Assembly (NCBI GenBank): GCA_002427055.1 | Contig: DIPA01000010.1 | Location: forward strand, 292-9,707 | DNA from: Firmicutes bacterium UBA5500 | GTDB taxonomy: Bacteria; Bacillota; UBA994; UBA5500 | Direction of reading: 5' to 3' | Length of the DNA: 9,416 bases | In this document: positions 1-7,342 of the stretch, piece after piece | Numbering within the stretch: the stretch's first letter is position 1 | Layout of the letters: each line of letters starts with the position of its first letter | Translations under genes and position numbers: made by a program | The notes under the pieces: model-generated | Database searches by the model: none | What the model was told of the DNA's origin: nothing | Seen by the model: the letters and a program-made list of their open reading frames with translations, nothing else

Positions 1-190
1 GCCAACTGGATCCGGTAATCTCCTGCAACCTGACGGGCGCTACCTGCCCCGCGCGGCTACTAACCGCTGTGCGCGGCGCAAGCACTTCCTCCTGCAGCGT
101 ACCCCATTCTAAACACTCTGGGCAACGCCCCAACCACTTAGGGGCCTCATAGCCACATGCCTGACAAACAAACTTGCTTTTAGTCTTAAT
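1..190 (-). CDS. radA: RadA/Sms DNA repair ATPase, N-terminal fragment, apparent ATT start
   Basis: About 63 codons are present and the gene runs off the left edge of the window. The fragment holds the four-cysteine zinc finger of RadA/Sms, read as FVCQACGYEAPKWLGRCPEC (CxxC, about ten residues, CxxC). It is followed by the usual EW(G/N)T segment and a linker rich in Ala and Arg; the RecA-like ATPase and Lon-like domains lie outside. RadA is a cytoplasmic ATPase that drives branch migration during recombinational repair, and it commonly follows clpC in Bacillota. The frame is certain, because KTKSKFVCQ closely matches the start of Bacillus RadA as I remember it. There is no in-frame ATG, GTG, TTG or CTG between the in-frame stop TAG at 233-235 and this conserved segment. 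The only plausible start is therefore ATT at 188-190, ten bases after GGAGG (201-204). The two GTG codons nearby (199-201, 193-195) are in another frame. Confidence 0.9.
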   Translation of the reverse strand, partial: MKTKSKFVCQACGYEAPKWLGRCPECLEWGTLQEEVLAPRTAVSSRAGQVAPVRLQEITGSSW

Positions 191-215
191 CTCACCCTCA
201 CCTCCCTTGCCTAGT

Positions 216-243
216 ATTATACCATTATCTGACTACGGGCCAA
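216..243 (-). promoter_or_regulatory. Probable sigma-A promoter of radA (extended -10)
   Basis: On the minus strand a perfect TATAAT (216-221) is preceded by TGG (222-224), which makes an extended -10 element. The -35 is poor: TTGGCC at 238-243 with a 16-base spacer, or CTTGGC with 17. The predicted transcription start lies a few bases before the radA ribosome binding site, leaving a very short leader. This suggests radA is transcribed on its own and not only by read-through from clpC. Based on motif matching only. Confidence 0.6.
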
Positions 244-317
244 GCAACCAAGGTAAACAAAAGACAAATAAACGACAGAAAGGGGTCCAAACAGTGCCCT
301 AATCAGTTCTATTCTTT

Positions 318-354
318 GGATAATACGAAGAGGAGCTGTAGTGCAACAGCCCCT
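318..354 (-). terminator. Terminator-like hairpin after clpC, weak T-tract
   Basis: Twelve bases after the clpC stop, arms 346-354 and 331-339 can form a 9-bp stem (AGGGGCTGT with ACAGCTCCT, one G-T wobble) around a 6-base loop. The bases that follow (330 to 318, CTTCGTATTATCC) are only loosely T-rich. Termination may therefore be partial, or the hairpin may simply protect the 3' end. The remaining spacer up to the radA promoter holds nothing else I can recognise. Confidence 0.45.
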
Positions 355-365
355 CATATAGTTAA

Positions 366-2828
366 CTATGCCTCACTGTCTTCATCCGCTATCGGCTGTG
401 ACGGTTGCGTGCCCTTCGCGAAAGTCAGTTTACCGTCCGCAACATCGACCATAATCAAGTCGCCGTGCTCAAATTCACCCGCTAGCATCTTCTCCGACAG
501 TTCGTCTTCAATTTGGCGCTGGATTGCCCGACGTAACGGGCGAGCACCAAACGTTGGATCATAACCGGCGTCTGTTAGGTGGTCCTTAGCCGCATCCGTT
601 AGCTTAATTACTAAACCATACTCTTTAAGCCGCACGGCTAGTTCTCCAATCATCAGGTCAACAATCTCACGTAGTTCTTCTTTCTCCAGCTGATGGAAGA
701 CAATGACTTCATCAACACGGTTCAAGAACTCAGGACGGAAGCTGCGCTTCAGCTCGTCTATCACGCGTTTCTTCATCAGTTCATACTGATCCTGGCTATG
801 CGTATCATCGTCGCCTGTATGGAAACCAAGGCCGGCACCCTTACGAATGGTGTGTGCACCTACGTTGGAAGTCATGATCAACACTGCATTACGAAAATCC
901 ACAGTACGCCCCTTGCCGTCAGTCAAACGGCCGTCTTCTAACACTTGCAGCAAGATGTTAAACACTTCCGGATGGGCTTTCTCCATCTCATCTAAAAGTA
1001 CAACTGAGTAAGGTTTGCGCCGAATGGCTTCGGTTAGCTGTCCACCCTCATCATAGCCTACATAACCGGGAGGCGAACCCACCAAACGAGAAACAGCATG
1101 TCGCTCCATGTATTCCGACATATCAATACGAATCATTGCATCTTCATCAGAGAATAACGCTTCCGCCAAGGCTCTCGCCAATTCAGTTTTGCCCACACCT
1201 GTGGGGCCTAAGAAAATAAAGGAGCCAATCGGACGTTTTGGATCTTTCAACCCAGCATGCGCCCTGCGCATGGCACGCGAAAGTGATCGCACAGCCTCTT
1301 TTTGTCCAATTACTCGCTTGTGCAAAATCTCCTCCAAGCGCAACAATCGCTCAGCCTCTTCTTCCGCGAGCTTATTGACTGGAATACCAGTCCAACTAGA
1401 AACGATATAAGCAATATCCTCTTCCGTCACGCTTGCTTCAGCACGAATGCGCTGGTTCTCCCATTCTTTTTTCTTCTCTTCCAGCTGCTCTTCTAGCTCA
1501 TGTTCCTCGTCACGCAAGGTAGCTGCCCGCTCAAATTCCTCTGAACGCTTAGCTGCTTCTTTTTCCTGCCGAATCATAGCCAGCTGCTCTTCCATCTCTT
1601 TTAGGTTCGGTGGCGCGGTATGAGCTTGCAGGCGTACCCGACTAGAAGCCTCATCAATAAGATCGATAGCCTTATCAGGCAAGAAGCGGTCTGAAATAAA
1701 TCGGTCAGAAAGAGATACTGCCGCCTCGAGAGCAGCATCAGTAATTTTAACTCGATGATGCGCTTCATAACGGTCACGCAAGCCACGCAGTATCTCCAAA
1801 GCCTCTTCACGCGATGGCTCTGAGACTATAATCGGTTGAAAACGTCGCTCTAGGGCGGCATCTTTTTCAATATACTTACGGTATTCATCTAGGGTAGTTG
1901 CCCCAATACATTGCAGTTCGCCACGAGCAAGTGCAGGTTTAAGGATATTGGCCGCATCAATTGCGCCTTCTGCACCGCCAGCGCCAATAAGAGTATGCAA
2001 TTCATCGATGAAGATGATCACGTTACCCGCCTGATGAATCTCATCCATCACCTTCTTGAAGCGCTCTTCGAACTCACCACGATATTTAGTACCAGCTACT
2101 ACCGAGGCTAGGTCGAGGGTTAATACTCGCTTATCTTTCAACGTCTCCGGTACCTGATCAGCGAAGATACGCTGTGCTAGACCTTCCGCAATGGCGGTCT
2201 TGCCTACGCCCGGCTCTCCGATTAGCACCGGGTTATTTTTTGTGCGACGGCTCAGAATTTGAATTACCCGTTCAATTTCCTTATCTCTCCCCACAACCGG
2301 GTCCAGTTTCCCCTGCTGGGCTAAAGCAGTCAGGTCACGGCCGAAAGAATCTAGAGTAGGCGTAGCCGAGGCAGTTTTAGCTTTGCCGGTAGCTGAGCTG
2401 CTTGCTCCTGGCTTACCCATTCCACCTTGCAGCATTGACTGTGTAAATCCCATACTCTCCAAAATCTTCGCGGCTACGCCAGTACCTTCACGTGTCAAAC
2501 CGACAAAGAGATGATCGGCATCAATTGCCGGCATACCATTACTACGCGCTTCAAAAAGGGCCAGCTCTAATACCTTCTTTACGCGGGCCGAATACCCCTT
2601 AACGTCGGCCCCCTCTAATCCTTTACCAACTAACTTCTCTACGGCTTCACTAACTTGTTCAGCCGTAAGTCCCATTTGCTTAAATGTATTTGTCGCTAAT
2701 CCTTCACCTAAACTCAGCAAGCCTAACAGCAAGTGCTCAGTCCCAATCACCTGATGACCTAAACGCCTGGCTTCCTGCTCGGCAGCCACCATCGCGGCTT
2801 GTGCTTTTGGGGTTAGTGGGAACATCAT
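366..2828 (-). CDS. clpC: ClpC, AAA+ unfoldase of the ClpCP protease
   Basis: An 820-residue Hsp100 unfoldase of full family length that unfolds proteins and threads them into ClpP in the cytoplasm. Seen in order: a double Clp-N domain (about 1-145); a first AAA+ module with Walker A GEPGVGKT (204-211) and Walker B IIFIDE (271-276); a coiled-coil middle domain with a UVR-like stretch (about 412-460), the contact site for adaptors such as McsA/McsB and MecA; a second AAA+ module with Walker A GPTGVGKT (541-548), Walker B VVLLDE (609-614) and sensor-2 GARPLRR (761-767); and an LGF loop (667-669) for docking on ClpP. The short middle domain and UVR motif favour ClpC over ClpB or ClpE. The start is the first of two adjacent ATGs, seven bases after GGAGG (2836-2840). 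It follows mcsB by 19 bases, as the last gene of the CtsR operon. In the N-domain, pocket residue Glu31 is kept, but the matching position of the second repeat is Asp105. Confidence 0.98.
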   Translation of the reverse strand: MMFPLTPKAQAAMVAAEQEARRLGHQVIGTEHLLLGLLSLGEGLATNTFKQMGLTAEQVSEAVEKLVGKGLEGADVKGYSARVKKVLELALFEARSNGMPAIDADHLFVGLTREGTGVAAKILESMGFTQSMLQGGMGKPGASSSATGKAKTASATPTLDSFGRDLTALAQQGKLDPVVGRDKEIERVIQILSRRTKNNPVLIGEPGVGKTAIAEGLAQRIFADQVPETLKDKRVLTLDLASVVAGTKYRGEFEERFKKVMDEIHQAGNVIIFIDELHTLIGAGGAEGAIDAANILKPALARGELQCIGATTLDEYRKYIEKDAALERRFQPIIVSEPSREEALEILRGLRDRYEAHHRVKITDAALEAAVSLSDRFISDRFLPDKAIDLIDEASSRVRLQAHTAPPNLKEMEEQLAMIRQEKEAAKRSEEFERAATLRDEEHELEEQLEEKKKEWENQRIRAEASVTEEDIAYIVSSWTGIPVNKLAEEEAERLLRLEEILHKRVIGQKEAVRSLSRAMRRAHAGLKDPKRPIGSFIFLGPTGVGKTELARALAEALFSDEDAMIRIDMSEYMERHAVSRLVGSPPGYVGYDEGGQLTEAIRRKPYSVVLLDEMEKAHPEVFNILLQVLEDGRLTDGKGRTVDFRNAVLIMTSNVGAHTIRKGAGLGFHTGDDDTHSQDQYELMKKRVIDELKRSFRPEFLNRVDEVIVFHQLEKEELREIVDLMIGELAVRLKEYGLVIKLTDAAKDHLTDAGYDPTFGARPLRRAIQRQIEDELSEKMLAGEFEHGDLIMVDVADGKLTFAKGTQPSQPIADEDSEA

Positions 2829-2847
2829 TGGTCACCCTCCTCTAAAG

Positions 2848-3912
2848 TTAACTAGATAATCGCTGGCGTACTAGAGCCGCCCGCTTAAAATCACGCATAT
2901 TTTCAGTCATGTTTTCGTCAGCAATGCGCTGCATCATTGCGGGCTGAATCAGTACTAATAGCTCATTTTGTGTACGATAAGGTATTTCGGTCAAAATGCC
3001 CAAATCGTGCCCCAAACGGACATCGGAAAGCAGGCGCATAGCCTCTTGCGAGCTCAATAAACGTGCATGTCTTAGAGTACCGTAGGCACGACAGACTTTG
3101 TCTTCTACTGCCAAACGGTTTGCTTTGAGTAACGCCTGTTGGGCGGATCTTTCTTGATCTACAATCTGGCGGATTACCGCTCCCAAGTTCTGTAATATCT
3201 CCTCTTCGCTCGGTCCTAGTGTGATCTGATTAGAAATCTGAAACAGGTTGCCTACTGCCTCAGTGCCCTCGCCATACAGGCCCCGCACGACCAACCCGAC
3301 TTGGGAGATAGCCGCTAGAACTTTACCAATCTGTTGCGTCAGCACCAGGCCCGGTAAGTGCACCATGACTGACGCCCTTAGCCCCGTGCCTAAATTAGTT
3401 GGGCACGCAGTTAAGTAACCACGAGTCGCATCAAAAGCATATTCTAACTTGCTCTCTAAGAGATCATCCACACTACTCGTCAATTTCCAACATTCTTCCA
3501 GTTGAAACCCTGGGAACAGGCATTGAATCCGCAAATGATCTTCTTCATTGAGCATAATACTGATCGCCTCATCGTCACTAACTAGAACAGCTGCTCCCGG
3601 ATGGCGACTACGAGCAAGATCTGGGCTAATCAAGTGCTTCTCCACCAGCACCTGCCTATCTAACTGCCCAATCTCTCCTAATCGTAGGAAATCTAGACGC
3701 CCCAAATCACCACGGCTAGTTCCCAAAGTGAGCAGGTCACGTACCTGCCGCAACATTTTCTGCGAATTGGCTTCATCCAGCAAATGCGGAAAAGGGAATC
3801 CCTGCAGATTACGAGCAAGCCTAACACGGCTCGTAAGAACTACATCAGGATCAGGTCCAGCTTCTGTAATCCATTTGCTTTCTAGAGCGCGAAACAGATT
3901 CTCCTTAGGCAT
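2848..3912 (-). CDS. mcsB: McsB, protein-arginine kinase
   Basis: A 354-residue member of the phosphagen-kinase family that phosphorylates arginines on proteins instead of free guanidino compounds. Arginine phosphorylation inactivates CtsR and marks proteins for ClpCP. Seen: the nucleotide-binding segment TSRVRLARNLQGFPFP (27-42), the acidic NEED motif (122-125) typical of the guanidino-kinase active site, CPTNLGTGLRASVM (170-183) with the active-site-region Cys170, and GTEAVGNLFQISNQ (216-229). The C-terminal RDFKRA (340-345) matches the RDxxRA phosphoarginine-sensing motif known from Bacillus and Geobacillus McsB, which separates it from arginine or creatine kinases. It starts at ATG 3910-3912 and overlaps the end of mcsA by 8 bases (ATGCCTAA), so translational coupling is likely. 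clpC follows closely. All the key motifs I know for the family are intact, so activity is expected. Confidence 0.97.
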   Translation of the reverse strand: MPKENLFRALESKWITEAGPDPDVVLTSRVRLARNLQGFPFPHLLDEANSQKMLRQVRDLLTLGTSRGDLGRLDFLRLGEIGQLDRQVLVEKHLISPDLARSRHPGAAVLVSDDEAISIMLNEEDHLRIQCLFPGFQLEECWKLTSSVDDLLESKLEYAFDATRGYLTACPTNLGTGLRASVMVHLPGLVLTQQIGKVLAAISQVGLVVRGLYGEGTEAVGNLFQISNQITLGPSEEEILQNLGAVIRQIVDQERSAQQALLKANRLAVEDKVCRAYGTLRHARLLSSQEAMRLLSDVRLGHDLGILTEIPYRTQNELLVLIQPAMMQRIADENMTENMRDFKRAALVRQRLSS

Positions 3913-4450
3913 TATCGCTACCCCCCTCTTCCTTGGCCAATTGTCGCCGTAGCTCTCTCAATTGGTCACGTAGCTTTGCCGCCGTCTCGAACTCCTCTCG
4001 TTCTACCGCCTGTTCTAACTGGCGTGCCAGCCGCCCAATCTCACGTTCTAACTTAAGCGTGCCCCCTTGGCGACCGGGTACCTTGCCACCATGCGTGCTA
4101 GTTCCCTGGATACGACGCAATAGAGGCTCTAGCTGACGTTGAAAGGCGGCATAACAATCGCCGCAACCTAAGCGACCACTTTGGCTAAACTGTGCATAGC
4201 TCAAACCACATTTTGGACACTTACTATCGGGAGTAGCCGATTTCCCCAATTGAGGGCTTGGGTTACTCATATCTAGCAACCCTGCTAGCAGATTATGAAT
4301 AGAAAATCCGGGTTCAAATCCCCAAGAAAAATCGAGTTCTCCCTTCTCGCGTGCACACTGTTCGCACAGATGATATTCAGTCTTCTGGTTATTGACTACC
4401 TTAGTGTAATGGACGGTAGCCTCCCTTTTTTGACACTCCTCACACAGCAT
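3905..4450 (-). CDS. mcsA: McsA, zinc-finger activator of McsB with UVR motif
   Basis: A 181-residue protein with two zinc-binding units. The first uses Cys3, Cys6, Cys29 and Cys32 (CEEC, CEQC) and the second Cys78, Cys81, Cys96 and Cys99 (CPKC, CGDC). A charged C-terminal coiled segment with a UVR motif (about 137-170, including EREEFETAAKLRDQL) resembles the UvrB/UvrC contact helix and the ClpC middle domain. In characterised Bacillota McsA binds and activates the McsB kinase and helps connect it to ClpC and CtsR; its cysteines can also sense thiol or metal stress. The ATG at 4448-4450 sits seven bases after an AGGGGG-type ribosome binding site (about 4458-4463). It lies 52 bases downstream of ctsR and overlaps mcsB by 8 bases, in the standard operon order. 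Length and cysteine pattern are normal for the family. Confidence 0.95.
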   Translation of the reverse strand: MLCEECQKREATVHYTKVVNNQKTEYHLCEQCAREKGELDFSWGFEPGFSIHNLLAGLLDMSNPSPQLGKSATPDSKCPKCGLSYAQFSQSGRLGCGDCYAAFQRQLEPLLRRIQGTSTHGGKVPGRQGGTLKLEREIGRLARQLEQAVEREEFETAAKLRDQLRELRRQLAKEEGGSDNA

Positions 4451-4502
4451 AAACTAACCCCCTTTAACTCGCTAAACAACCGCACCACTGCCAGGCAAAG
4501 CA

Positions 4503-4967
4503 TTAACGCTTGGCACGATATAAAGCAATAAGCATAGACCGCAGCACATTAGCCCTCACTATGTCACACCAAGGCTGCTTCATGCTAAGTACGTCACGAC
4601 CTAGAGCAGCCATCATCAGCAACGCCTCACGGTGAGAAACAACTCCATCACGTAATAACCGATTTACTATTGCTTCTCCCCTCGGCTGGCTAATAGCCTC
4701 ACCAACAGAATTAACGAGTCGCTGCCAGTCAGCATTCGGGTCCAATTCCAGAACAGTGATCCTCACATAACCGCCACCGCCACGCCTAGTTTCCACTATA
4801 TAACCATGTTCCAACAAAAAACGGGTAGCCAAAACATAGTTGATCTGCGAAGGGGCACATGAAAAAGTTTCTGCTAACTGGTTACGTCCTACATCAACCG
4901 TCCCAGATTCACTCTTAGCCAAAAGTCGTTTCAAGTGCTGTTCAATAAGGTCCGCTAAATTGGCCAT
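4503..4967 (-). CDS. ctsR: CtsR, heat-shock transcriptional repressor
   Basis: A 154-residue CtsR repressor, which controls clp and mcs genes in low-GC Gram-positive bacteria. The N-terminal winged helix-turn-helix (about 1-72) contains the recognition-helix region CAPSQINYVLATRF (37-50) and the diagnostic wing RRGGGGYVRI (61-70). Arg62 occupies the position reported in Geobacillus CtsR as the arginine that McsB phosphorylates to abolish DNA binding. The C-terminal half is the helical dimerisation and McsB-contact domain. I chose ATG 4965-4967 because the family starts with M-x-N-L-(A/S)-D-x-I-E and because a ribosome binding site AGGGGGTG (4973-4980) lies five bases before it. A longer reading frame continues up to 5087, but it would run through the promoter and operator. 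As first gene of the operon, preceded by its own CtsR boxes, it is expected to repress itself. Confidence 0.96.
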   Translation of the reverse strand: MANLADLIEQHLKRLLAKSESGTVDVGRNQLAETFSCAPSQINYVLATRFLLEHGYIVETRRGGGGYVRITVLELDPNADWQRLVNSVGEAISQPRGEAIVNRLLRDGVVSHREALLMMAALGRDVLSMKQPWCDIVRANVLRSMLIALYRAKR

Positions 4968-4979
4968 CTGACCACCCCC

Positions 4980-5004
4980 TGACCTTTTGACCTTGTCTGA
5001 CCTT
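4980..5004 (-). promoter_or_regulatory. CtsR operator with three direct half-sites
   Basis: Three copies of AAGGTCA lie in the same orientation on the minus strand at 4998-5004, 4988-4994 and 4980-4986. The first two fit the known CtsR box, GGTCAAA-NAN-GGTCAAA, with one mismatch (GGTCAGA, CAA, GGTCAAA) and the canonical 10-base period. The third follows at 8 bases and touches the ctsR ribosome binding site. The array begins at the expected transcription start, just after the -10, so a bound repressor would block promoter clearance. Motif match to a known operator; binding is inferred. Confidence 0.92.
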
Positions 5005-5010
5005 AATGTC

Positions 5011-5039
5011 ATGATATCCCAAATGAAGCTCTTTTGCAA
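5011..5039 (-). promoter_or_regulatory. Sigma-A promoter of the ctsR-mcsA-mcsB-clpC operon
   Basis: On the minus strand TTGCAA (5034-5039) and TATCAT (5011-5016) are separated by exactly 17 bases; they match the consensus at four and five of six positions. The predicted start falls near 5004, at the edge of the first CtsR half-site. The upstream terminator isolates this promoter from the EF-G-like gene. Confidence 0.8.
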
Positions 5040-5073
5040 CCCCCTCTTACATTTTCTTTGTGCTATTTTGCCC

Positions 5074-5108
5074 AAAAAAGCCCCCATAAGGCAAAGCCTT
5101 ATGAGGGC
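5074..5108 (-). terminator. Strong intrinsic terminator downstream of the EF-G-like gene
   Basis: On the minus strand a 13-bp stem (5096-5108 with 5080-5092, one T-G wobble) closes a TTT loop and is followed at once by TTTTTT (5074-5079). This is a textbook Rho-independent terminator. It works on the minus strand only, since the plus-strand side has no T-tract. It lies about 155 bases after the stop of the EF-G-like gene and 35 bases before the -35 of the ctsR promoter. Confidence 0.92.
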
Positions 5109-5146
5109 AAGGGCGCACCCCTAGAAAAGAATTCATCTATCAAATG

Positions 5147-5221
5147 AGGGAGTCGTGGGGGATTAGCCGTAAGCACAGTTGGCGCTAGCCAGTGCCCTAG
5201 GCAATCCCCCTGCGGCTCCCT
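5147..5221 (-). other. Long imperfect hairpin in the 3' region of the EF-G-like gene; function unknown
   Basis: A 75-base segment folds back on itself through nested arms: 5147-5152 with 5216-5221 (6 bp), 5157-5164 with 5203-5210 (8 bp, mostly G-C), 5166-5168 with 5200-5202 (3 bp), 5173-5176 with 5192-5195 (4 bp) and 5180-5183 with 5188-5191 (4 bp) around a 4-base loop. That gives about 25 pairs with small internal loops. It lies between the stop of the EF-G-like gene and the terminator, so it should be transcribed in the 3' untranslated region. I recognise no riboswitch or known RNA in it. It could be an untranslated-region stabiliser, a small RNA processed from the transcript, or a dispersed palindromic repeat. 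Confidence 0.55.
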
Positions 5222-5233
5222 TTAGTGGACATT

Positions 5234-5253
5234 CAAGAGGCAACAGCCTCTTG
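5234..5253 (-). other. Short perfect stem-loop just after the EF-G-like stop codon
   Basis: CAAGAGGC (5234-5241) and GCCTCTTG (5246-5253) form a perfect 8-bp stem with a 4-base loop, ten bases after the stop codon. No T-tract follows on the minus strand, so it is not a canonical terminator. Together with the longer hairpin and the terminator, it makes the 190-base spacer almost wholly foldable. Confidence 0.5.
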
Positions 5254-5263
5254 CCTGATAAAT

Positions 5264-7342
5264 CTATTCGTCTTTCTTGTTAGCCTCAGCAATAACCGCT
5301 TCGGCAATATTTGCTGGCATTTCTTCGTAGGCGGCCTCTGTCATGGTAAAAGAGGCTCTACCTTGTGTCATCGAACGTAAATCAGTAGCATAACGGAACA
5401 TTTCCGATAGCGGAACCATTGCCCGTACTACCTGGAAATTACCCTTCGGATCCATGCCCAGTACGCGTCCTCGCTTCTTGTTCAAGTCGCCGATGATATC
5501 ACCCATGAATTGGTCAGGTACAGTAACCTCAACATTCATAATCGGCTCTAACAAGGCCGGACGGCTTTCCATAAAGCCTTTCTTGAAGGCCATCGAGGCA
5601 GCAATCTTAAAGGCCATTTCGGAAGAGTCAACTGTATGGTACGAACCGTCTACCAAAGCGACCGTCACATCAACAACTGGGCAACCAGCCAAGACGCCGT
5701 CTTCCATCGTTTCACGCAAGCCTTTTTCCACGGCTGGGATATACTGCCGTGGCACTGCGCCACCAAAAATCTTGTCTTCGAAAACAAAACCTGCACCCGG
5801 CTCTGATGGTCTCATCTCTAGCCAAACATGACCATACTGACCCTTGCCACCAGATTGCTTCTTGTGCTTACCTTCAACACGGGTGTTACCGCGAATTGTT
5901 TCACGGTAAGGCACCTTAGGTGTAGATAACTCCACATCGGCACCGAATTTGCTAGATAGTTTACTGGTGATAATGTCTAAATGCAAATCGCCCATACCGG
6001 AGATAATGAGCTGCTTTGTTTCTGTGTCACGACGCACAACAAGCGTTGGGTCTTCCTCAGTCAGACGAGCAAGTCCGGTACCTATCTTATCCTCATCACC
6101 CTTGGTCTTGGCTTCCACTGCCAAAGACATCACAGGGGCGGGAAAACTGATGGGGGGATATTGAATAGGTCGTTCTTTGTCCGCCAAAGTATCTCCAGTA
6201 GTAGTGACGTTTAATTTTGCCACCGCGCCAATGTCACCGGCGGTAACCTGCGCCACTGGTTCTTGATTCTTGCCCCGCACCATAAACAACTGTCCGACAC
6301 GCTCGGAAGCATTCTTATTTACGTTAAAGCCTTGAGAATCAGATTTAAACACGCCTGAGTAAACTCTAAAGAGCGAAAGCTTGCCCACATAGGGGTCAGC
6401 CATTGTCTTAAAGACTAAAGCCGAAAAAGGCCCATCTACGTCTGCTTCTCGAGTCTCCTCTTCCTCATTCTTTGGATTCGTACCTGTAGCTGGTTTAGCA
6501 TGCACAGGTGATGGGAAGGAACTAACCACTGTATCCAACAGCATCTGCGAACCCATATTCTTAACAGCTGACCCGCAAAAGACTGGTACAAGCTGTCCAT
6601 TTGCTATACTCTCACGTACACCATTAACAATTTCCTCGTCGGTTAATGGTTCGCCTTCTAGATACTTCATCAACAGCTCATCGTCCGTTTCAGCTACCAC
6701 TTCTACCAGAGCCGTACGATACTCTTCAACCTTGTCATTTAAACCTGCCGGAATATCTTGTTCAACCATCTGACGGCCGTTATCGCTAAAACCATAAGCC
6801 TTCATTGCCACGAGGTCGACTACCCCCGAAAAATTAGCTTCAGCGCCAATCGGCAACATGACAGGGGCAACGCTAACACCAAAGTTATTCCGCAGAGACT
6901 CAAGCGTACGATCAAAATTAGCATTTTCACGATCTAGCTTGTTAATAAAGAAAGCCCGAGGAATTTCGCGCTCATCGCAGTAATTCCAAACCTTTTCAGT
7001 ACCAACTTCTACGCCCGATACCGCACAAACAACAATGACAGCAGCATCAGATACCCGCAAAGCCCCACGCACTTCGCCTACGAAGTCAAAATAACCAGGG
7101 GTATCAATAAAATTGAGCTTATGCTCCTTCCATTCAACAGGTGCTAAGCTAGCACCAATGGAAACTGAGCGCTTAACTTCCTCTTGGTCATAGTCGGAGA
7201 CAGTATTGCCCTCCGCAACACTACCCAAACGGTCTACAGCCTTACCAGTATACAAAAGGGCTTCAGTCAACGAAGTCTTGCCAGCTCCACCATGGGCGAT
7301 CAAACTTACATTGCGTAGTTTCTCGATGGGGTATTGTTTCAA
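5264..7342 (-). CDS. EF-G-like translational GTPase (EF-G2 type)
   Basis: A 692-residue protein with the full EF-G layout: GTPase domain (about 1-280), beta-barrel domain II (about 305-395), domain III, domain IV with HKKQSGGKGQYG (493-504) and the tip segment GSYHTVDSSEMAF (566-578), and domain V to the end. The G motifs are AHGGAGKT (16-23), DTPGY (80-84), NKLD (134-137) and GSAVKN (257-262). Two differences from housekeeping EF-G stand out. The G3 motif has Tyr84 where DTPGH carries the catalytic His, and switch I reads RSVSI (58-62) instead of RGITI. Both resemble the EF-G2 group, such as Thermus EF-G-2 as I recall it. EF-G moves tRNA and mRNA through the ribosome; the exact role of this paralogue is unknown to me. 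It stands alone, not beside rpsL/rpsG/tuf. Translation starts at TTG 7340-7342, eight bases after AAAGGAGG (7351-7358). A tetracycline-resistance factor is less likely. Confidence 0.88.
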   Translation of the reverse strand: MKQYPIEKLRNVSLIAHGGAGKTSLTEALLYTGKAVDRLGSVAEGNTVSDYDQEEVKRSVSIGASLAPVEWKEHKLNFIDTPGYFDFVGEVRGALRVSDAAVIVVCAVSGVEVGTEKVWNYCDEREIPRAFFINKLDRENANFDRTLESLRNNFGVSVAPVMLPIGAEANFSGVVDLVAMKAYGFSDNGRQMVEQDIPAGLNDKVEEYRTALVEVVAETDDELLMKYLEGEPLTDEEIVNGVRESIANGQLVPVFCGSAVKNMGSQMLLDTVVSSFPSPVHAKPATGTNPKNEEEETREADVDGPFSALVFKTMADPYVGKLSLFRVYSGVFKSDSQGFNVNKNASERVGQLFMVRGKNQEPVAQVTAGDIGAVAKLNVTTTGDTLADKERPIQYPPISFPAPVMSLAVEAKTKGDEDKIGTGLARLTEEDPTLVVRRDTETKQLIISGMGDLHLDIITSKLSSKFGADVELSTPKVPYRETIRGNTRVEGKHKKQSGGKGQYGHVWLEMRPSEPGAGFVFEDKIFGGAVPRQYIPAVEKGLRETMEDGVLAGCPVVDVTVALVDGSYHTVDSSEMAFKIAASMAFKKGFMESRPALLEPIMNVEVTVPDQFMGDIIGDLNKKRGRVLGMDPKGNFQVVRAMVPLSEMFRYATDLRSMTQGRASFTMTEAAYEEMPANIAEAVIAEANKKDE

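Noticed and set aside
193..201. GTG codons as the radA start
   Set aside because: Both lie in another frame and would give an unrelated peptide. They could serve only if a base is missing from the A-run at 178-181, which is raised as the alternative in the finding.
316..564. Plus-strand open frames of 60-134 codons across the window (for example 316-564, 693-941, 3548-3952, 5454-5831, 8029-8283)
   Set aside because: Nearly all lie antisense within clear minus-strand genes (316-564 also runs into the clpC-radA spacer). They show no recognisable domain, and I noted no convincing ribosome binding site or promoter for them.
2848..3912. Arginine or creatine kinase acting on a small guanidino substrate
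   Set aside because: The RDxxRA phosphoarginine-sensing motif, the operon with mcsA/ctsR/clpC and the compact length all identify McsB.
4968..5087. A longer CtsR with 40 extra N-terminal residues
   Set aside because: The extension would be encoded by the -35, -10 and operator DNA and has no family similarity. The family start MANLADLIEQ coincides with ATG 4965-4967, which has a good ribosome binding site.
5109..5263. Riboswitch, SRP RNA or 6S RNA in the spacer after the EF-G-like gene
   Set aside because: I see none of the conserved cores of cobalamin, SAM or purine riboswitches, no SRP apical motif and no 6S-like central bubble. It also lies downstream of a gene and before a terminator, not in a leader.
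5264..7342. Tet(M)-type ribosomal protection protein
   Set aside because: Domain IV keeps EF-G signatures (HKKQSGGKGQYG, VDSSEMAFK) and the context is housekeeping. The G-motif differences resemble EF-G2.
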